This document shows positions 7,197-15,299 of a DNA stretch of 19,791 bases, one piece after another (position 1 is the stretch's first letter; each line of letters opens with the position of its first letter). Under the pieces are notes generated by a model. It did no database searches. It was not told where the DNA came from and saw only the letters and a program-made list of their open reading frames with translations. The DNA is taken from contig DMWH01000141.1 in the NCBI GenBank assembly GCA_003483345.1, positions 5,305-25,095 on the forward strand. The letters are read 5' to 3'. Source of the stretch: Clostridiales bacterium (GTDB lineage Bacteria > Bacillota > Clostridia > Tissierellales > Sedimentibacteraceae). A program made the position numbers and the translations under genes.

Positions 7197-7820
7197 ATGA
7201 GAAATGTAACAATTGAGAAACCTACCGTTGAAGAAGCTATAGCCGCAGCACTTAAAGAACTCCGCGCCGAGAATAATGAAGTTGAAATTGAAATAATCAA
7301 TGAGCCTTCAAAAGGTTTTTTCGGTTTAGGCAGCAAGGATGCAAAGGTAAAAGTTACTATTACCAATGGTCCTGAAGAGAGAGCAAGAAAATTTATAGAC
7401 ATATTGCTTAAAAAAATGAGCATAGAAGCTGATTATGAGGTTAATTATTCTGACAATATTTTAAATGTTGACATTGTAAAAATCGGAGAAGACGATAAAG
7501 GAATAGTTATCGGCAAAAGAGGTAAAAATTTAGATGAAATTCAGTTTCTCTTGAATCTAATGGTAAATAAGGGAAGAGAAAACTATGTGCGAGTAATTTT
7601 CAATGTTGAAGATTACAGAGCAAAGAGGGAAGAAACTTTAAAAAGATTAGCTCTTAAAATGGCAGACAAATGCAGATATTACAATCGCAAGGTAAAACTT
7701 GAGCCTATGAATCCTTATGAAAGAAGAATAATACATTCAACATTACAGGACGTAAAAGGTATTATTACTTATTCCGAAGGAGAAGAGCCATACAGGAAAG
7801 TAGTAATAGACCAAAAATAA
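7197..7820 (+). CDS. jag: RNA-binding protein Jag/KhpB (EloR)
   Basis: A 207-residue RNA-binding protein. The Jag-N domain occupies about residues 1-55, with its signature P-S-K-G-F-F-G-L-G-S-K. The KH domain follows with the GxxG loop GKRG (106-109) and KNLDEIQFLLN. The R3H domain has R176-x3-H180 in YERRIIHSTLQD. In streptococci the orthologue (EloR/KhpB) works with KhpA to control cell elongation; that role is family knowledge. The ATG directly follows the yidC stop, and its GGAGG lies inside yidC (7181-7185), so translation is probably coupled. The gene ends the rpmH transcription unit at a terminator. Confidence 0.95.
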   Translation: MRNVTIEKPTVEEAIAAALKELRAENNEVEIEIINEPSKGFFGLGSKDAKVKVTITNGPEERARKFIDILLKKMSIEADYEVNYSDNILNVDIVKIGEDDKGIVIGKRGKNLDEIQFLLNLMVNKGRENYVRVIFNVEDYRAKREETLKRLALKMADKCRYYNRKVKLEPMNPYERRIIHSTLQDVKGIITYSEGEEPYRKVVIDQK

Positions 7821-7837
7821 CAAAATTCCAACCACTT

Positions 7838-7868
7838 ATAACCCTGAAAAAGGGTTATTTTATATTTT
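7838..7868 (+). terminator. Rho-independent terminator after jag
   Basis: Perfect 8-bp stem ATAACCCT / AGGGTTAT with the 5-base loop GAAAA (7838-7858), followed by TTTATATTTT. It closes the rpmH-rnpA-yidD-yidC-jag unit. Confidence 0.85.
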
Positions 7869-7899
7869 CTTGGTTACAGTAATTCAAGATAGAAAAATA

Positions 7900-7928
7900 T
7901 GTACATTTATATAAAATTAAGGTAAAAT
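7900..7928 (+). promoter_or_regulatory. Possible promoter for the mnmE-parB run
   Basis: TGTACA (7900-7905), 17-base spacer, TAAAAT (7923-7928). The match is 4/6 and 5/6. It is the best pair I found between the jag terminator and mnmE, where a promoter is expected. Transcription would start near 7935, just before the hairpin at 7942. Confidence 0.35.
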
Positions 7929-7941
7929 GTATTAGATGTAT

Positions 7942-8013
7942 GGGGACACACCTCTAGTTTAGGGATAGTTTCTGTAGGTAAGAGGAATGTCCCCAATTTG
8001 AGAGGGACACGGA
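7942..8013 (+). repeat. REP-like hairpin element upstream of mnmE
   Basis: GGGGACA (7942-7948) pairs with TGTCCCC (7988-7994). Inside it, CCTCT (7951-7955) pairs with AGAGG (7981-7985) across a 2x2 internal loop, leaving a 25-nt terminal loop. A further GAGGGACACGG follows (8002-8012). Sequences built from GGGGACA/GGGACACGG are, as I recall, dispersed repeats in Firmicutes, sometimes tied to REP-associated transposases; no transposase is present here. It ends about 17 bp before the mnmE start and would be part of the mRNA leader if transcribed. Confidence 0.5.
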
Positions 8014-8029
8014 AAGGTAAGATGAAGAT

Positions 8030-9403
8030 ATGTTTAGCGATACTATTGCTGCAATTGCAACATTTCCCGGCAATGCAGGAATTAATATAATAAGATTAAG
8101 CGGAAATGATGCATTGGATATTGCATATAAAATTTTCGTTGATAAAAATAAACAGAAACCGGATAATTTAAAGCCAAGATACCTTCATTACGGGTTTATT
8201 GTGGATAAAGATAAAAAGGTAATAGATGAAGTACTCTTATCTTACATGAAGGCTCCTAACACATATACCAGGGAAGATATTATTGAAATCAACTGTCATG
8301 GGGGGATTATTTCCGCAAAAAAAATACTGGATACTGTCCTTCATTATGGCTGCAGAACAGCTGAAAGAGGAGAATTTACAAAAAGAGCTTTTCTTAACGG
8401 CAGAATTGATTTAACTCAGGCAGAAGCAGTAATTGACATAATAAATTCCAAGACCGAATCAAGTCATGAAATTTCAATAAAACATCTGGAAGGCAGACTT
8501 TCAAAACAAATTAATGCAGTTATAGACGAAATAATGGAATTGTTGGCCAACATTGAAGTTAATATTGATTTTCCCGAATATGACGAGGATGAAATAACTA
8601 TTGAAAAAGTTAAAGCTTTATGTCATAACTTAGTACCTGAGTTGGATAAACTTATAAATACGGCTGATACCGGAAAAATAATCAAGGAAGGTATAAAAAC
8701 AGTAATACTTGGAAAACCGAATGTAGGAAAATCGTCTCTTATGAATTTTCTTTTGAATGAAAATCGTGCAATTGTTACCGAAGTACCGGGAACAACAAGG
8801 GATACTATAGAGGAATACGTGAATATTAAGGGCGTGCCGTTAAGAATAATCGATACTGCAGGTATAAGAGAAACCGATGATATGGTAGAAAGAATAGGTG
8901 TTGAAAAAGCTTTAGAAAAGGTAAAGGAAGCCGACCTTGTAATAATGATTTTTGATTCATCAAAAGAGCTTGAAAAAGAGGATGAAAGTATATTAGATTA
9001 TATTAAAGATAAAAAGGTTATATATATAAGGAATAAAACTGATTTGGAAAGCAGGCTGGATTTGTCTTCTTATAAAAAAATAGAAGAAGAGATTATCAAT
9101 GTATCTATTTTACAAAATCAAGGGCTGGATGATATCATTAATAAAATTTACTCTTTATTTTTTAAAGGCCGGTTAGATATAAGGGATGAGCTTATTATTA
9201 ACAACGTAAGACATAAGAATTTATTGATAAAAGCAAAAAACAACATTGAAGAAGTGTTAAAATCAATTGAAAACAATATGCCCATTGATTTTATCGAGAT
9301 AGATTTAATGCAAGCAATGGAAAATTTGGGATTGATTGTAGGTAAATCGGTCAGCGATGATTTAATTGACAAAATATTCGATGAATTTTGCATAGGAAAA
9401 TAG
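8030..9403 (+). CDS. mnmE: tRNA modification GTPase MnmE
   Basis: With MnmG it places the carboxymethylaminomethyl group on U34 of certain tRNAs, using methylene-tetrahydrofolate and GTP. It has 457 residues, normal length. The N-terminal folate-binding domain begins [16 protein letters not shown] helical domain is split by the inserted G domain, which has G1 GKPNVGKSS (228-236), a G2 region with PGTTRDT, G3 DTAG (275-278) and G4 NKTD (335-338). The C-terminus FCIGK supplies the invariant cysteine. The ATG has only GGAAAGG at about 12 bases, a weak arrangement; no in-frame upstream ATG was seen. It heads the tight mnmE-mnmG-rsmG-noc-parA-parB run. Confidence 0.97.
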   Translation: MFSDTIAAIATFPGNAGINIIRLSGNDALDIAYKIFVDKNKQKPDNLKPRYLHYGFIVDKDKKVIDEVLLSYMKAPNTYTREDIIEINCHGGIISAKKILDTVLHYGCRTAERGEFTKRAFLNGRIDLTQAEAVIDIINSKTESSHEISIKHLEGRLSKQINAVIDEIMELLANIEVNIDFPEYDEDEITIEKVKALCHNLVPELDKLINTADTGKIIKEGIKTVILGKPNVGKSSLMNFLLNENRAIVTEVPGTTRDTIEEYVNIKGVPLRIIDTAGIRETDDMVERIGVEKALEKVKEADLVIMIFDSSKELEKEDESILDYIKDKKVIYIRNKTDLESRLDLSSYKKIEEEIINVSILQNQGLDDIINKIYSLFFKGRLDIRDELIINNVRHKNLLIKAKNNIEEVLKSIENNMPIDFIEIDLMQAMENLGLIVGKSVSDDLIDKIFDEFCIGK

Positions 9404-9416
9404 GAAAGGAACAACA

Positions 9417-11306
9417 ATGGAAGACAGAGTAAGAGAATTTCTCGAGGAGAGCATTGATGTGTTAGTAATTGGTGCAGGTCATGCAGGATGTGAAGCATCC
9501 TTGGCGACTGCACGTCTTGGTTTAAAAACAATAATGCTGACTTTAAGCCTTGATTCAATAGCGATGATGCCATGCAATCCCAATATCGGGGGGACGGCAA
9601 AAGGACACTTGGTCAGGGAAATTGATGCTCTTGGCGGAGAAATGGCTTTAAATATAGATAAAACTATGATACAATGTAAGATGTTGAACCGCTCAAAAGG
9701 ACCTGCGGTTCATTCCTTAAGAGCCCAAGCCGACAAAAAAAAGTATCATAGGGAAATGAAAAAGGTAATAGAAAATCAGAAAAATTTAAGGGTAATACAA
9801 ACAGAAGCAACTAAGATAAAAGTAAATGAAGATAAGAGCTTTAATGTATATACCAAGCTTGGAGCATACTACAGGGCAAGAGCGGTTATAGTTACTACAG
9901 GCACGTATTTAAAGGGAAGAATTTATATGGGTGAATTGAACTATTCATCGGGACCTGATGGTTTGGCTCCTGCAAATGAATTGTCCGATTCATTGATGGA
10001 CTTAGGAATTGAGCTTATAAAGTTTAAAACGGGAACACCTGCAAGAATACACAAGGATTCCATTAATTATGAAAAAATGACAATACAGACCGGTGATGAT
10101 GAAATAATACCTTTCTCATTTATGAATGATGAAATAAACATTGAGCAGGTTCCGTGCTATATTACCTACACTACCCAACAGACTCATGAATTAATAAGGA
10201 ATAATTTAGACAGGTCGCCGCTTTACGGCGGTGTTATAAAAAGTGTGGGACCAAGGTACTGCCCATCATTGGAAGATAAGGTAGTTAAATTTTCAGACAA
10301 GGAAAAACATCAACTTTTTGTGGAGCCTGAAGGTCTTGATACAAAAGAAATGTATATACAGGGAATGTCAACTTCTCTGCCTTACGAGGTTCAGATTCAA
10401 ATGTATCGAACAATGATAGGACTTGAAAATGCTGAAATTATGAGACCTGCTTACGCTATAGAATATGATGCCATCGACCCTACCCAGCTCAAGCCGAGTC
10501 TTGAATTAATAAGTATTAAGAACTTATTTTTCGCAGGTCAGATAAACGGAAGCTCGGGATATGAAGAAGCTGCGGCACAAGGTTTGATAGCCGGAATAAA
10601 TGCATATTTAAGCTTAAACAATAAAGAGCCTTTTATTTTAGACCGCTCGGAAGCATATATAGGAGTGCTGATTGATGATTTGGTTACCAAGGGAACAACA
10701 GAGCCTTACAGAATGATGACATCGAGAGCAGAGTACAGGCTTCTTCTAAGACAGGACAATGCTGATGAAAGACTTACGGAAAAAGGCTACAAAATAGGAT
10801 TAGTAACAGAAGAAAGATATAAAAGATTCAAAGATAAAAGACAAAGAATTGAAAATGAAATCAATAGATTAAAAAATCTTAAAATAACACCAAAGGCTGA
10901 TACTAATAAAGCTTTGGAGGATATGGGAAGCGCTGCTTTAAAAATTCCGACAACACTTTATGATTTATTGAGAAGAACAGAGCTGAATTATGACAACACC
11001 TTGTTCTTAGATCCAAAGAGACCTGTATTGAGAAAAGAAATAAAGGATTATGTGGAAACAGTTATAAAATATGAAGGATATATTCAAAAGCAGATAGCCC
11101 AGGTAGAGCAATTTAAAAAGCTTGAAAACAAAAAAATTCCGGAAGATATTAACTACGATGATGTAAAAAGTCTCAGAATTGAAGCAAGACAGAAACTAAA
11201 CAAAATCAGGCCCAACTCCATTGGTCAGGCTTCAAGAATTTCTGGTGTTTCGCCTGCCGACATAAATGTTTTGTTAATATATTTAATGACTTACAATAAA
11301 GAATAA
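9417..11306 (+). CDS. mnmG: tRNA uridine-5-carboxymethylaminomethyl(34) synthesis enzyme MnmG (GidA)
   Basis: FAD-dependent partner of MnmE in U34 modification. It has 629 residues, family length. The dinucleotide-binding motif GAGHAG is at 19-24, after a slightly long N-terminus. Further GidA signatures are [12 protein letters not shown], the redox-site region [15 protein letters not shown], the second FAD segment [14 protein letters not shown] and, near the C-terminus, the GidA-associated region ending [17 protein letters not shown]. The ATG has GGAAAGGA at 6 bases and lies 13 bp after the mnmE stop, so the pair are very probably co-expressed. Confidence 0.98.
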   Translation: MEDRVREFLEESIDVLVIGAGHAGCEASLATARLGLKTIMLTLSLDSIAMMPCNPNIGGTAKGHLVREIDALGGEMALNIDKTMIQCKMLNRSKGPAVHSLRAQADKKKYHREMKKVIENQKNLRVIQTEATKIKVNEDKSFNVYTKLGAYYRARAVIVTTGTYLKGRIYMGELNYSSGPDGLAPANELSDSLMDLGIELIKFKTGTPARIHKDSINYEKMTIQTGDDEIIPFSFMNDEINIEQVPCYITYTTQQTHELIRNNLDRSPLYGGVIKSVGPRYCPSLEDKVVKFSDKEKHQLFVEPEGLDTKEMYIQGMSTSLPYEVQIQMYRTMIGLENAEIMRPAYAIEYDAIDPTQLKPSLELISIKNLFFAGQINGSSGYEEAAAQGLIAGINAYLSLNNKEPFILDRSEAYIGVLIDDLVTKGTTEPYRMMTSRAEYRLLLRQDNADERLTEKGYKIGLVTEERYKRFKDKRQRIENEINRLKNLKITPKADTNKALEDMGSAALKIPTTLYDLLRRTELNYDNTLFLDPKRPVLRKEIKDYVETVIKYEGYIQKQIAQVEQFKKLENKKIPEDINYDDVKSLRIEARQKLNKIRPNSIGQASRISGVSPADINVLLIYLMTYNKE

Positions 11307-11316
11307 AGGTGAGCTT

Positions 11317-12030
11317 GTGATAAAAACATTGGAAGAGGGTTTTAAAGAGCTTAAATTACCCTACAGCAAAGATATTGAAAATAATTTCATTATTTACAGA
11401 GATTTATTAAAGGAATGGAATAAAAAAATAAATATTACTTCCATAGAAAATGATGGGGAAATTTATATAAAGCATTTTATTGATAGTGTTCTTTTGTTGA
11501 ATGAAAATAATATAAATGAAAACAAAACTATAATTGACGTAGGTACCGGAGGCGGGTTTCCGGGGCTTCCGCTTAAAATTGTTAATAATAATTATAAAAT
11601 TACGCTTTTGGACAGTTTGAGAAAGAGAATAGATTTTTTGTCCGAAGTGGTAAAAGCTTTGAATTTAAAGGATGTGAAACTTATTCACGGCAGAGCTGAA
11701 GATTACGGCCAAAATAAGGAATATAGAGAATGTTATGATATTTGTGTATCAAGAGCTGTAGCCCCTCTTAATGTTTTGAGCGAATATTGTATTCCTTTTG
11801 TAAAAGTAGGAGGATATTTTGCAGCATACAAAAGCGACAATATTTCCCAGGAAATTTCAAGTTCCGACAATGCAATTAAGAAACTTGGCGGAGAAATTAA
11901 AGAAATTAAAAAAATTAATCTTCCGGGTACTGATATTATAAGAAAAATTGTTATAATAGAGAAAACAGACAAAACAGAAATCAAGTATCCGAGAAAAGCA
12001 GGAAAGCCGGCCAAGGATCCGTTAAAATAA
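11317..12030 (+). CDS. rsmG: 16S rRNA (guanine-527-N7) methyltransferase RsmG
   Basis: SAM-dependent enzyme that methylates N7 of G527 in 16S rRNA; loss of the family enzyme is known to give low-level streptomycin resistance. It has 237 residues. The SAM-binding motif DVGTGGGFPG is at 74-83, followed by an acidic strand (LLDS) and VSRAVAPL, conserved in RsmG/GidB. The N-terminal helix region LLKEWNKKINIT is also typical. The start is GTG at 11317, with AGGTGAG ending only 3 bases upstream, a tight spacing; no better start is near. It lies 10 bp after mnmG and before noc, the usual Firmicutes order. Confidence 0.96.
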   Translation: MIKTLEEGFKELKLPYSKDIENNFIIYRDLLKEWNKKINITSIENDGEIYIKHFIDSVLLLNENNINENKTIIDVGTGGGFPGLPLKIVNNNYKITLLDSLRKRIDFLSEVVKALNLKDVKLIHGRAEDYGQNKEYRECYDICVSRAVAPLNVLSEYCIPFVKVGGYFAAYKSDNISQEISSSDNAIKKLGGEIKEIKKINLPGTDIIRKIVIIEKTDKTEIKYPRKAGKPAKDPLK

Positions 12031-12040
12031 GGGGGAGGAA

Positions 12041-12829
12041 ATGATTAGCAATATTGTTCATATCGATGTCAATAAAATAATTCCAAACAAAAATCAGCCA
12101 AGAAAAACTTTTGATGAAAAGGCATTGAAGGAATTGAGTCAGTCCATAGATAATTATGGAATTATACAGCCTATTACAGTAAGAAAAATTTATGATGATA
12201 TTTATGAAATAGTAGCCGGGGAAAGGCGGTATAAAGCTGTTAAAATGTTAAATATGGATACAATTCCTGCCGTGATTATTGAAGCCAAGGAAGAAGAATC
12301 CGCTGCAATGTCTTTGATTGAAAATTTGCAGCGTGAAGATTTGCATTATCTGGAAGAAGCATATGCCTATGAAAGACTTATAAACGAATTTGGAATAAGC
12401 CAGACACAGTTGGCTCAAAAATTGGGCAAATCTCAATCAGCAATTGCAAACAAAGTAAGAATTCTAAAACTGCCGGAGTCGGTTAAAGAAAAATTAAGAG
12501 AAGGAAATTTAACGGAGCGCCACGGTAGAGCCTTGTTAAAAATAAATGATGAAGAAATTCTTCTTAATATTGTTGAAAAAATAATTAAAAAGGATTTAAA
12601 TGTAAGTGAAACCGAAAAAATTGTGGATTCAATAGCTGAAGAGTTGAATATTAAGAAAAAAGCGGACAAGCGTTATGTAAGGAATTTTATAAATTATAAA
12701 ATATATATAAATACAATAAAAAACGCTTATAATGAAATAGTAAAAACAGGTATCGATGCTAAATTTGAGCAGAATGAATCAGATGATTACATTGAAATAA
12801 AGGTGAAAATTCCTAAAAAAAGCATGTAG
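12041..12829 (+). CDS. noc: Nucleoid occlusion protein Noc (ParB family)
   Basis: A ParB-like CTPase of 262 residues that by family knowledge binds NBS sites and keeps the division septum off the nucleoid. It has the ParB N-terminal domain with PNKNQPRKTF (15-24) and the CTP-binding motif GERRYKA (60-66), ENLQRED (94-100), and a helix-turn-helix at about 120-142. Residues Q132, K138, K143 and R160 align with the four positions that switch ParB to Noc-type DNA recognition. It starts directly at the ParB domain, without the N-terminal amphipathic helix of Bacillus Noc. An in-frame TAA at 12023-12025 excludes a longer start. Strong GGGGGAGG upstream. parA follows after 11 bp. Confidence 0.88.
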   Translation: MISNIVHIDVNKIIPNKNQPRKTFDEKALKELSQSIDNYGIIQPITVRKIYDDIYEIVAGERRYKAVKMLNMDTIPAVIIEAKEEESAAMSLIENLQREDLHYLEEAYAYERLINEFGISQTQLAQKLGKSQSAIANKVRILKLPESVKEKLREGNLTERHGRALLKINDEEILLNIVEKIIKKDLNVSETEKIVDSIAEELNIKKKADKRYVRNFINYKIYINTIKNAYNEIVKTGIDAKFEQNESDDYIEIKVKIPKKSM

Positions 12830-12840
12830 AGGGTGATGAT

Positions 12841-13602
12841 ATGACCAAAGTCATAAGTATTTTCAATCAAAAAGGCGGTGTGGGGAAGACGACAACCAAT
12901 GTTAATTTATGTACTGCATTGGCGTTAAAAGGAAAGAAAGTACTTAGCATTGATATAGACCCTCAAGGAAACACAACCAGCGGATTCGGGTTTAACAAAA
13001 ATAAACTGGAATATACAATTTACAATATATTGATTGAAGATTACGACATCAACAAAACTATTTTCAAGACGGAAATAGAAAACTTAGATATTATTCCCGC
13101 AAATATTCAGCTTGCAGGTGCTGAAGTTGAGCTTATAAATACTAAATTCAGGGAAAAAACATTAAGGGAAAAAATAAATTTAATTGAAAACAAATATGAT
13201 TTTATTATGGTGGATTGTCCGCCCTCCTTGGGGCTATTGTCATTAAATGCTCTTACTGCATCCAATACCGTACTTATACCAATACAATGCGAATACTATT
13301 CTTTGGAAGGTGTAGGACAGCTTATTGATACTGTTAAGCTTGTAAAGAAAAATTTAAATCCTAAGCTTGAAATCGAAGGCGTTATTTTGAATATGTTTGA
13401 CGGCAGGACGAATCTTTCGATACAAGTTGTTGAGGAAGTCAAAAAATATTTTAAGGATAAAGTATATAGAACCGTAATACCGAGAAGTATAAGGCTTGCC
13501 GAAGCACCGAGCTTTGGACAGCCTATAATGCTATATGACGATAAATCAAAAGGAAGCATTGCATATATAAAATTATCTGAAGAATTTATAAAAAATAATT
13601 GA
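12841..13602 (+). CDS. parA: Chromosome partitioning ATPase ParA (Soj)
   Basis: Deviant-Walker ATPase that with ParB drives origin segregation and, in Bacillus (as Soj), modulates DnaA. It has 253 residues, normal length. It shows the deviant Walker A KGGVGKTT (11-18), Walker A' DIDPQGN (38-44) and Walker B FIMVDCPPSLG (121-131). Late residues RLAEAPSFGQP match the conserved ParA C-terminal segment. The start ATG has AGAGGGTG upstream. It sits between two ParB-family genes, noc before and parB after, and its stop is followed 14 bp later by the parB ATG. It lies about 7 kb from the origin, where par genes usually are. Confidence 0.97.
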   Translation: MTKVISIFNQKGGVGKTTTNVNLCTALALKGKKVLSIDIDPQGNTTSGFGFNKNKLEYTIYNILIEDYDINKTIFKTEIENLDIIPANIQLAGAEVELINTKFREKTLREKINLIENKYDFIMVDCPPSLGLLSLNALTASNTVLIPIQCEYYSLEGVGQLIDTVKLVKKNLNPKLEIEGVILNMFDGRTNLSIQVVEEVKKYFKDKVYRTVIPRSIRLAEAPSFGQPIMLYDDKSKGSIAYIKLSEEFIKNN

Positions 13603-13616
13603 GGAGAGAAGATAGT

Positions 13617-14462
13617 ATGTCTGCAAAGAGAAAAGCATTAGGAAAAGGCTTGTCGGCATTAATACCCGAAGATTTAGAAAAGGAAGATTATGAAAAAATC
13701 CATGAAATAGATATTGATTTGATTTCCCCAAACCCAAATCAGCCCCGCAAACTTTTTGAACAGGATAAGTTAGATGAACTTACGGAATCCATAAAAAAAT
13801 ATGGTGTTATACAGCCTATAATTTTGAGAAAAGACGGTGAGCTCTACACAATAATTGCAGGAGAAAGAAGATGGAGAGCTTGCAAAAATGCAAATATAAA
13901 AACAATACCTTCTATAGTAAGGGATATAGAAAACAAAAATGCCTCTGAAATAGCACTGATTGAAAATATTCAAAGGGAAGATTTAAATCCGATAGATGAG
14001 GCAAATGCTTATCAATTTATTATGGATAGATACGGAATTACTCAGGAACAGGTGTCAAACATAGTAGGAAAGTCCAGAGTATATGTGACTAATATAATGA
14101 GACTTATTAATTTAGATGAATATGTGAAGGACAAAATTATTAAAAATTTAATTTCTGCGGGTCACGGCAGAGCTATACTAAGCTTGGACAAAGAAAAACA
14201 AAAATCTTTGACGGATATTATAATACGAGACAATTTAAGCGTACGAGATGTAGAAAAGTTAGTGCGCTCTTCGAAAAAGCCGCGACGTAGAGAAAAGCCC
14301 GCAAAAGATAAATATATAGTATATTTGGAAGAATTGCTGACAGAAAGATTTTCAACAAGGGTTAATATCAAAAACAAAAAAGATAAGGGGAAAATTGAAA
14401 TAGAATACACGAGCAGTGACGATTTAAACAGAATACTGGATTTACTAAAGATAGAAGATTGA
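13617..14462 (+). CDS. parB: Chromosome partitioning protein ParB (Spo0J)
   Basis: CTP-dependent DNA clamp that loads at parS and spreads, recruiting SMC and stimulating ParA. It has 281 residues from the ATG at 13617, chosen because GAGGAGAG lies 8 bases upstream; the frame is open six codons further to a TTG that overlaps the parA stop. The N-terminal peptide KRKALGKGLSALIP is the ParA-stimulating tail. The CTPase motif GERRWRA (82-88) and ENIQRED (116-122) follow, then a helix-turn-helix at about 142-164. R154 and G182 match the parS-specific residues of Caulobacter ParB. No clear terminator follows. Confidence 0.97.
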   Translation: MSAKRKALGKGLSALIPEDLEKEDYEKIHEIDIDLISPNPNQPRKLFEQDKLDELTESIKKYGVIQPIILRKDGELYTIIAGERRWRACKNANIKTIPSIVRDIENKNASEIALIENIQREDLNPIDEANAYQFIMDRYGITQEQVSNIVGKSRVYVTNIMRLINLDEYVKDKIIKNLISAGHGRAILSLDKEKQKSLTDIIIRDNLSVRDVEKLVRSSKKPRRREKPAKDKYIVYLEELLTERFSTRVNIKNKKDKGKIEIEYTSSDDLNRILDLLKIED

Positions 14463-14736
14463 GTTGACCTCTGAGATGCTTTGACACTATTTATACATTT
14501 CGACCCATCACGTCATCATCTCATCATAACTATGTGTTTCCAACCTTTCCCAACAATTGTTAATTATTAGACCTATGATTTTTTATTAATATTTATATCG
14601 AATATACATATTTATAATTGTATATAAGATATAATTTCTTTTAGTAAAAATAACGCGAAAAAAGTCATAATTTGATTAATTATGGTAATCATTTCATTAG
14701 ATTTGCATTCTTTTAAGTTAATGTTTTTGAAATCAA
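14463..14736. other. AT-rich intergenic region between parB and the hydrogenase operon
   Basis: No gene is visible here. It contains three CATCA repeats at exact 8-bp spacing (14506-14526), a 7-bp inverted pair TGAGATG (14472-14478) / CATCTCA (14517-14523), and the palindrome AACAATTGTT (14552-14561), which includes a TTGTTAA half-site. Several TATAAT-like runs occur (14613, 14630) but without good -35 partners. No stem followed by a T tract was seen after parB, so the parB transcript may read on. Confidence 0.5.
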
Positions 14737-14754
14737 TTGACAATTAATTAACGA
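14737..14754. promoter_or_regulatory. Candidate Rex (redox repressor) operator over the -35
   Basis: TTGACAATTAATTAACGA matches 11 of the 14 defined bases of the clostridial Rex site TTGTTAANNNNTTAACAA, with the right total length, and exactly covers the -35 and spacer. Rex is displaced from DNA by NADH and is known to control fermentation and hydrogenase genes in Clostridia. The match is partly forced by the TTGACA hexamer and the AT-rich context, so this is a moderate inference. Confidence 0.45.
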
Positions 14755-14765
14755 AATAATATAAT
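14737..14765 (+). promoter_or_regulatory. Consensus SigA promoter of the hydrogenase operon
   Basis: Perfect TTGACA (14737-14742), 17-base spacer, perfect TATAAT (14760-14765). The expected start is near 14772, giving a leader of about 33 nt that contains GAGGAGG before the first gene. No other promoter is evident inside the four-gene run. Confidence 0.87.
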
Positions 14766-14804
14766 ATTTATAAATATAAAGAATGCAATGAGGAGGTTAT
14801 TATT

Positions 14805-15290
14805 TTGACAAAAGCACTGGATGTAAAGGCAAATGAAAAGCTTTTTATTGAGCTTAAGGAGTACATTGATTCAGTTAAGGATGTGGACGGATCCTTAATG
14901 CAGGTATTGCATAAAGCTCAGGATATTTTCGGATATTTGCCTATAGAAGTTCAAAAATTTATTTCTTCCGAATTAGATGTTCCGTTAGCTGAAGTGTATG
15001 GAGTTGCTACATTTTATACACAATTTGCCATTGAACCTAAAGGGAAGCACAAAATCGGAGTATGTCTCGGTACAGCATGCTATGTAAGAGGCGCACAGTT
15101 GATTATGGACAAACTGACAAAAGAATTAAATGTTAAGGTAGGTGGAACCACACAGGATAATTTATTTACTTTTGAAGCTACTCGTTGTTTGGGTTGCTGC
15201 GGCCTTGCTCCTGTTATGATGATAGACCAAGACGTCTACGGAAAATTAGAGCCGAAAAAAATACCTGAAATTCTGGCAAAATATAAGTAG
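14805..15290 (+). CDS. hndA: NADH-linked hydrogenase NuoE-like [2Fe-2S] subunit (HydC/HndA)
   Basis: Small electron-transfer subunit homologous to NuoE of complex I. It has 161 residues: an N-terminal helical domain, then a thioredoxin-like [2Fe-2S] domain with ligands C87-x4-C92 (VCLGTACY) and C128-x3-C132 (RCLGCCG), the standard NuoE spacing. GVATFYTQF (66-74) is a family signature. The start is TTG at 14805 with AGGAGG (14791-14796) at 8 bases, giving the normal N-terminal length. It opens the hydrogenase operon under the promoter at 14737, and the next gene follows after 9 bp. By family knowledge it docks to the NuoF-like subunit. Confidence 0.93.
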   Translation: MTKALDVKANEKLFIELKEYIDSVKDVDGSLMQVLHKAQDIFGYLPIEVQKFISSELDVPLAEVYGVATFYTQFAIEPKGKHKIGVCLGTACYVRGAQLIMDKLTKELNVKVGGTTQDNLFTFEATRCLGCCGLAPVMMIDQDVYGKLEPKKIPEILAKYK

Positions 15291-15299
15291 GGGGTTATT

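Noticed and set aside
8055..8075. Partial match to the Noc site ATTTCCCGGGAAAT (ATTTCCCGGCAATG)
   Set aside because: It lies in the conserved TFPGNAG codons of mnmE and has three mismatches, so it is explained by coding constraint.
13599..13616. TTG start for parB overlapping the parA stop
   Set aside because: The ATG at 13617 has a strong ribosome binding site at good spacing and gives the family N-terminus.
14481..14510. TTGACA at 14481 as a promoter after parB
   Set aside because: No -10 hexamer lies 16-18 bases downstream.
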